Positions 58,543-64,000 of a stretch of 64,000 bases of DNA are shown here, piece by piece; the stretch's first letter is position 1, and every line of letters starts with the position of its first letter. Below the pieces are notes generated by a model. That model did no database searches. It was not told the DNA's origin and saw nothing but the letters and a program-made list of their open reading frames with translations. Source of the DNA: Eublepharis macularius (taxonomy: Eukaryota; Chordata; Lepidosauria; Squamata; Eublepharidae); NCBI RefSeq assembly GCF_028583425.1, contig NC_072793.1:173639681-173703680 (forward strand), written 5' to 3'. Made by a program: the position numbers and the translations under genes.

Positions 58543-59233
58543 CACTGGTTTCAAGGCACCACCTGGAAGGATAAAAGATCATTGGAAAGCATTCAGTACT
58601 TTCTAAGTAGTTAGCATTTCAGTTCCTAGGGTGGGGGGAAAAAAGGATTTTCCCTCTCTTGGCTTCTAATCACAAGTACCCTTGTATCCTAATTCTTTTG
58701 CTTCTATGGTTAAGATCTCCACAATCCCGGCATAATATCTCCTCAATGCTTATAATTTTGTGCCTCTTTGTCAGCCCGATGGACTCTTCTCATTTTTTGA
58801 CATTGTCATTATTTGACTTTGGAGGCAGCTTTGTCTTCAGCTCCCTTACTGTTCACCACAGAGGTGAGGTGGACAGGAAATGTTTATGGTGTATTTTCTC
58901 CAATATGTTTAGTAGCTTCCTGCTTACAATGTTATCCTGGGTAAACGATATAAATTCCTCTCAGTTTTCTTCACTCACCACCACAAACCTACTCGCATTT
59001 TTACAAAGGCAGGCCTCAAAGTTACCTGACTGGTTAACCAAGTTATCCTGGCAGGCATACAATATAATCGGAGATGGAGTATGCCTAAACCACTATTCTT
59101 CTGGTTACCTTGCACTGATTTAAAACTGCGTCTAGGTTTTTGTTTTTAAAATGGAAAGTTGGACTGGGAGGGGGGTCATAAAAGCAGTCCACAGAAGTAC
59201 GCTTAGTGGGAATGATACCCCTTTTGATCTTAC

Positions 59234-59282
59234 CCGGCAAAACTGCTCTGTGGTGATGCTCCTGTACAATGTTCTCCTGCAC
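59234..59282 (-). other. Spliceable 49-bp linker exon upstream of gene E
   Basis: On the minus strand, acceptor TTTTTCAG|, then GTG CAG GAG AAC in phase 0, and donor CCGG|GTAAGA. It joins in phase (0 to 1) to the exon at 58562-58483. It occupies the position of the 115-bp exon of gene D. It would be coding only if the broken SCAN exon or another upstream ATG were used; otherwise it is 5' UTR. Confidence 0.5.
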
Positions 59283-59414
59283 CTGAAAAAGAAGAGGGGA
59301 ACCGAGAAAAGGGAGACGAATAAGGAAAGGAATAGACTAGGCTGAGTTCTAAAGAAGGTAGCACAATATATGAGGATTCTGAGGGACTCCTGGGTCATAT
59401 TCTGGGACCCACAC

Positions 59415-59850
59415 ACTACCTAGATGAAACCCTCTCGCCTGCTGCTCCTGACTCTCGCCCTCTGCCTGGCTCAGGAGGAAGCCTTCTGCCAGGACCACTG
59501 CTTGGGAATTGCTTTCCAGCCGGCGTTCCCTGACCCAGCTCTCCATCTACGGGGGCAGGATGGCCAGGAACTGCTCCAGGAGCACCAGGTCCAGCATCTC
59601 CTTCTTGCTGCACCTTTCCAGCTTCAGCCACTGGTAGCATAAATGGTAGAGCTGGCTGCAAACCTCTAGGGCCCTCAGCCTCCTGGTAGCAGAGCTGCCT
59701 GAAGCACTGGCACTGCATATCCAAAGGGAGGATGTTGTCTCCCAGGCTGTTCTGCCTGGTTCCCTCCCACAGTTCCCTTCTGCTCCCAGTTTCAGTGGCA
59801 TCAGGATCTTTTCTTGCTTCCGGACCAGCTGGGTCTGGCTCTTCCCTCAT
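59415..59850 (-). pseudogene. Broken SCAN exon of gene E
   Basis: Clearly homologous to the gene D SCAN exon ([43 protein letters not shown]). A two-base loss within the GPREV coding stretch shifts the frame. A G-to-T change turns the Glu codon after LAILPP into TAG. The donor is CAG|GCGAGA instead of GTGAGx. Gene E has therefore lost SCAN. Translation most likely starts at the ATG at 58542, just upstream of KRAB. Confidence 0.85.
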
Positions 59851-59989
59851 CCTCCTCTCCTATCCAGACAGCCTCCACCAGTGGATCACCTTCCTTCTCT
59901 GCCAGATTTTCTCTAAAGGCAACCGCCAGATCTATCACCTGCCGCAAAGCCAACACTGACTTTCTGGACTGATATAGACGACATCTGCA

Positions 59990-60700
59990 GCTGAAGAGGG
60001 GAGTTCTGACTTCAGAAAGATCATGCTGGAATCAAGTAAATAAGAAGTTGAACAGAGCAAGTGAAGAGGAGCTTCAACAAAGCAAGCAAAAAGGCTCTAT
60101 TCTGCTTAATAAAAGTACAGCTAAACTACAGACAAAACCAACCAGAGAACATTGCCTGGGACCAGGAGGGGCTGCCAATTTACAAAGCCATATTGAATCT
60201 TTGGGGTTTGTCACAAGTTGCCTAAGGCAGATTCCATGGAGAGACAGAAAAAACATTCTGTAAGTAAATAAATAAATAACTTTGTCATACAAGGAAGTAA
60301 AGCCAGGCAGAGATCTTGCAGTTTTGTGGCGGATTTGAGAAACTCAAGTCTGAGCTTGCCAACCTCCTTAAGAAAGGATCAAAAGAGGAGATTCTACAAA
60401 CCGAAGATCTTACATTACTGGAAACAACTGAAGTGTGCCAAGCTACAGAAGTAATGCAAAAGAGAGCTGATTTGTTGGCAGGACAGTTATGCTGGGTCTG
60501 AAGACAAAATGTGTCCTCGGTAAGTCATAGCAGAATGAAATGGGGAACCCTCCAAAAATCCAACCTTCCTCTTTCAGAATGGCAAAAACAGCCCGAGGCC
60601 CTGTGGGCGCACACCTGCACCACATTTGGTTAAGCGTTTGCAGACAGCAGCAAAATGCAAAGAAAAACATTTTAGGAAGTGTTTTTAACTTTTAAGCAAA
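59990..60700. other. Unrecognised stretch with a short coding-like segment
   Basis: At 60316-60500 (+) a 61-residue frame with coiled-coil-like composition (EKLKSELANLLKKGSKEEIL) looks more coding-like than its surroundings. I recognise neither the family nor splice signals. It could be a retrocopy fragment. Low confidence. Confidence 0.2.
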
Positions 60701-60999
60701 CCAGAAAGATGCCTCTTGTCAGTATTAGCTTCCTCCCCACTCTAAACTTGGGTAACTCTCGAGAATTGCTTTTTCTGATACCTTTAATGCAGAGCAGGAT
60801 GTAGCAGGTGCTTACCACAGGCCTATCACCCTCCCAGAGACAGCCATCTGCCCCTCCTGGCCTTCTGTTTACTTATCATGGCCCCATCTTATGACCAGCA
60901 CATTCCAGATTGTGAACATCTAATGCCCCCGTGTGGCACAGGTTCCTTGGAGACTTGAGCTGGTCCCTGTCTCTACACCCCTCTTTATGCATTTTAAAA

Positions 61000-61440
61000 T
61001 TTACTGTATAATAATAATATTTTATTTATGTTATTATTACCGCCCTTCAGGACAACTTAATGCCCACTCAGAGCGGTTTACAAAGTGTGTTATTATTATC
61101 ATCCCCACAACAACCCCTGTGAGGTGGGTGGGGCTGAGAGAGCCCTGAGAGAGCTGTGACTGACCCAAGGTCACCCAGCTGGCTACAAGCGGAGGAGTCG
61201 GGATTCAGGAATCAAACCCAGTTCTCCAGATTAGAGTCCCGCTGCTCAGTCTTAACCACTACAACAAACCGGCTCTCCCTCTCATATCTGTTTCTCATTG
61301 ACTGTCCAAACTGTTGCTCGTACTGTACTTTGCTCAGTGAATGTCCTAGCTATTGGTTATATTATATTGACTTGCAGTGTGTACTCCATCTTGGAGATGG
61401 AGAAAGGCGGACGAACAACAACAACAATAACAACACGACA
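61000..61440. repeat. Family-1 SINE (-) and L2-like tail (+)
   Basis: 61005-61280: inverse family-1 SINE with CCCTTCAGGACAACTTAATG, GGTCACCCAGCTGGC and inverse head TCTTAACCACTACAACAAAC. 61285-61440: L2-like terminus (GTGAATGTCCTAGCTATTGG, (AAC)n). Confidence 0.7.
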
Positions 61441-61799
61441 ACAACCTGACTCTGGGTCTGTGCTTAAGACCACCCTTTCCACTGTCCCTCTCCCCCACCT
61501 TTCCTTTACTTCCTCCCCCTCCTCACTTTGATCTCCCCCCTTTCTTCCCCCATCAGCCTCCAACCCCTCTACAAACATCTGTATTTCCAAAGCAGACACC
61601 TGACGACCCGTCCGAATGCAAACGATCCCCAGGCTAAAGGCCCAGCCTTGAACCCTGCTGCCCTCGGGAACAGGGGCCAGCAGGCACCCACATGTTTTTG
61701 CAGGGGGGGAACGCAAGACGGTCTCCGATGGCTGGATCATGGGGAGGGGGGAGGCGACACGGACGGGGGCTCTTTTCCCCAGCCCTTTGTCTGAATAGC

Positions 61800-61995
61800 A
61801 GGAAGGGGCTTTAGGTTGCCCCCCACCCGCTTCTCCTCCCCAGCGCCCCCCTCCCCAAACACTCTCTGATCTCAGCTTCATTGAAACGATCTTGGCACTC
61901 ACCGGACTCCAAAACTCCAGGCGCGGTTTTTTTCGCAATGGAAAGGGGGCGTGGTAGGAACTGCCCATTGCCCATCCCCTTTTTTTCCTTTCCTA
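61800..61995 (-). promoter_or_regulatory. 5' UTR exon and promoter of gene E
   Basis: On the minus strand: CCACGCCCCC (KLF/SP-type site), CCATTGC, GC-rich sequence, then a donor GTCCG|GTGAGTGCC at 61903. It lies about 2 kb upstream of the SCAN relic and parallels the gene D first exon arrangement. The transcription start is not determined. Confidence 0.5.
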
Positions 61996-62117
61996 GGGGA
62001 GGGATTTCCTGGTGACTTTTGATGCCATTTTTGGCTTTCTCGCTAGAGGAAGGGGGAGAAGAAACGGTTCGCAGCCGAGTGGGCCCAAAAACAAAACTCA
62101 GACCCCGAACCACGCAG

Positions 62118-62640
62118 TCCGGCTTTATCTAGGACCAGCCAAAATGACGCAAAACAGGGTGCAAGCTTTCGAGCTCATCAGAACTCTTCATCAGGTTGGA
62201 TGTTACAAAAATAATTTTTAAAAAACAGGACACTGGCACGAACAAGTCTTAAGAGCCTAGTTTAGGTGGGTAGCTGTGTTGGTCTGCAGTACAGCAGCAG
62301 GATTTGACTCCAGTGGCACTTTGGAGACCAACAAGATTTTCAGAGTGTAAGCTTTTGGGAGTCAGCGCTCTTCTTCAGACACAGGTAGGAATCGTAAGAA
62401 GGGGAGCTCTGACTCTCGAAAGCTTACACTCTGAAAATCTTGTTGGTCTCTAAAGTGCTGCAGGACACAAATCGTGGAGGTCTTAAAAGCTCAGGCTGAA
62501 ACATTTGCTTCCCCGTTTCATTTTTTAAGCATCCGGCCTGATGAAGAATTCTGGCGAACCAGGAAGCTTGCGTGGTGTTTTGTGTCATTTATGGTTGGGC
62601 CAAATAAAAAGCATCACACTGATTGTGTTCTTGTGTCTGC
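62118..62640. mobile_element. Nested fold-back elements
   Basis: Outer inverted arms lie at about 62118-62215 (GGTGCAAGCTTTCGAGCTCA) and about 62520-62640 (inverse relation, CTGATGAAGAATTCTGG). Inside is a second palindrome, 62257-62479, flanked by near-identical direct repeats GTCTTAAGAGC (62246-62256) and GTCTTAAAAGC (62480-62490). Its inner arms share GTAAGCTTTTGGGAG against CTCGAAAGCTTAC. Both belong to the class with hammerhead-like cores. Confidence 0.75.
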
Positions 62641-62879
62641 CTAGTGTGACCCCCTACCTGCATGTGATGGTCTATCCTCCCCCAAAACATATGCTAGAAT
62701 AAAAACTGGTTATTTTATTTGACACTGATTTAATTTAATACCGATATTCCACCTTTCTCATGTTACTTTTTAAAATGCCATAAGACTCTGGTTATTGTTA
62801 TTTAAAACTATTGTGTTACAAGTACAAATTCCACAGCTGTCATCCCCAACTGAGGTGGGGAGAACTTCCAACAACCCTG

Positions 62880-63395
62880 CATGGGATTTATTTATTTTAT
62901 TTTTAACCTGCCCTCCCCACAAGCGGCTCAGGACAAAGTACAACATTGATTAAAATCAATTTAAAAACAGATAAAATTCTGTGCCCCTTTTGGGGCAACC
63001 AGCGGGAGTGGACTCTCGTATATCCCTTGTAGAGGGAGACCAGTGGAAGAAGGCTCAGCAATGATGGGCTAAAATTAGCCTCCACCATATGCCTGGCAGA
63101 ACTTCTCTGTCTTACAGGCCCACCTAAATGATACAAGATTCTGGTGGGCTTGAGTGTTCTCAGACAGAGAGTTCCACCAGGTTGGGGCCAGCCAAGCCTC
63201 TCTAGGGCCAGGGACCACCAGTAGATGTTTTCTGGTTGAACGAAGTGCTCTCTGGGGCACATACAGGGAGAGACGGTCCCTTAGGTATGCTGGTCCCAGT
63301 CCGTTTAGGGCTTTATACAGTAGGTCAAAACCTACACCTTGACCCGGATCCGGAATTCTACTGGGAGCCAGTGAAGCTGCTGCAAGATAGGTGTA
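62880..63395. repeat. LINE 3'-region-like repeat
   Basis: Words such as TTAGGTATGCTGGTCCCAGT, 'gtttagggctttatacagta' and GGAGCCAGTGAAGCTGCTGC belong to the same family as 2.45-2.81 kb. Not coding. Confidence 0.45.
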
Positions 63396-64000
63396 TATCA
63401 TTGTGGTTACGCAAAGAAATATCTACGAGCCAGTCTGGTGCAGTGCAGAGCTTCTCAAAATTTGGAAGAAGCTCCCACTTCTGGACTTCGCAAAACCCAC
63501 TTGCCAAATAAGTCCATGCCACCTTAATAACAACCAGGGGAGTAGAAAAATGGCTGTTCCCGTAACGAACCAGTGGAGAAACAAAGGAGGGGAAAACCCC
63601 ACGGGAAACTGAAAAGACTCACAGTCCACCACATTATTTTATATAACAAAGTGAAAATTTTTAAAGTGCAAGTGCTACTGTAACCATTCAATATTTATAC
63701 AAAAACATTGTACAACTTCATAAATTATGGAGAATCCAGCATAATAAACTCTACAAGTATAATTGATGCAACGTTTAGAATGACTGCCGCGAGAGAGAGA
63801 ATGCACCGCCGCCTTAGTCCGGGATGACTGTTATGTAATAAGCATGTGCACCTATACCTCTGATGGGATGTAAAGCACGCTCCTGAAGAAGTGGGCACGA
63901 AATCTGATGTTCGTAGCCGGCCCCAGATTGAGCGTGATGGAGGGCTTTTTTAAGCTGCCTGCACATCTCTATCCACCTCGTCGGAGGAATTTAATATATT
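63396..64000. other. Window edge; SINE head and a single hammerhead-like arm
   Basis: 63424-63450 looks like a truncated SINE head (GAGCCAGTCTGGTGCAGTG). About 63870-63900 has CTGAAGAAGTGGGCACGAAA, similar in layout to the fold-back cores. No gene is visible. Confidence 0.3.

Noticed and set aside
2047-61280. True tRNA genes at the many A-box/B-box sites
   Set aside because: All continue into shared SINE bodies with simple-repeat tails, and the cloverleaf pairing is not maintained.

Overview
The window looks like squamate reptile (lizard-type) nuclear DNA. The evidence is multi-exon SCAN/KRAB C2H2 zinc-finger genes on the minus strand, dense tRNA-derived SINEs, 5S-rRNA-derived SINEs, CR1 and L2-like LINE tails and hAT MITEs. 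I cannot name the species. There is no prokaryotic content, CRISPR array or operon.

Five zinc-finger transcription-factor genes lie head to tail, all on the minus strand. Gene A (CDS 90-5333, 5' exon near 9.2-9.37 kb) and gene B (CDS 13351-18855, 5' exon near 22.8-23.0 kb) are tandem paralogues: SCAN exon, 127-bp linker exon, nine-finger exon. Gene C (27948-32610) has SCAN, the same 127-bp linker exon, three decayed copies of the finger exon and an eleven-finger exon. Gene D (37199-42755, 5' exon near 44.6 kb) is a complete SCAN-KRAB-ZNF gene whose last codons and stop come from an inserted SINE. Gene E (51596-58542, 5' exon near 61.9 kb) joins KRAB-A, KRAB-B and a short C2H2 array in frame to a full-length BED-hAT transposase. 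Its ancestral SCAN exon (about 59.42-59.85 kb) is broken. Exon lengths and phases close exactly for every model: A 652, B 663, C 575, D 665 and E 1147 aa.

By family knowledge these proteins are nuclear DNA-binding regulators: SCAN mediates dimerisation, KRAB recruits co-regulators and the C2H2 arrays recognise DNA. In gene E a transposase fold with its catalytic residues, plus a BED finger, sits behind the KRAB and finger modules, the architecture expected of a host-transposase fusion.

The rest is mobile-element debris: SINEs of several families, LINE tails, a 171-bp hAT MITE with 8-bp target duplications, head-to-head fold-back repeats carrying hammerhead-like cores, a 7SL-derived retroposon, a probable solo LTR, and a repeat-rich block left of the gene E transposase that is probably its original non-coding end. 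All gene models were read by eye from splice signals, frame and paralogy; there is no transcript support.
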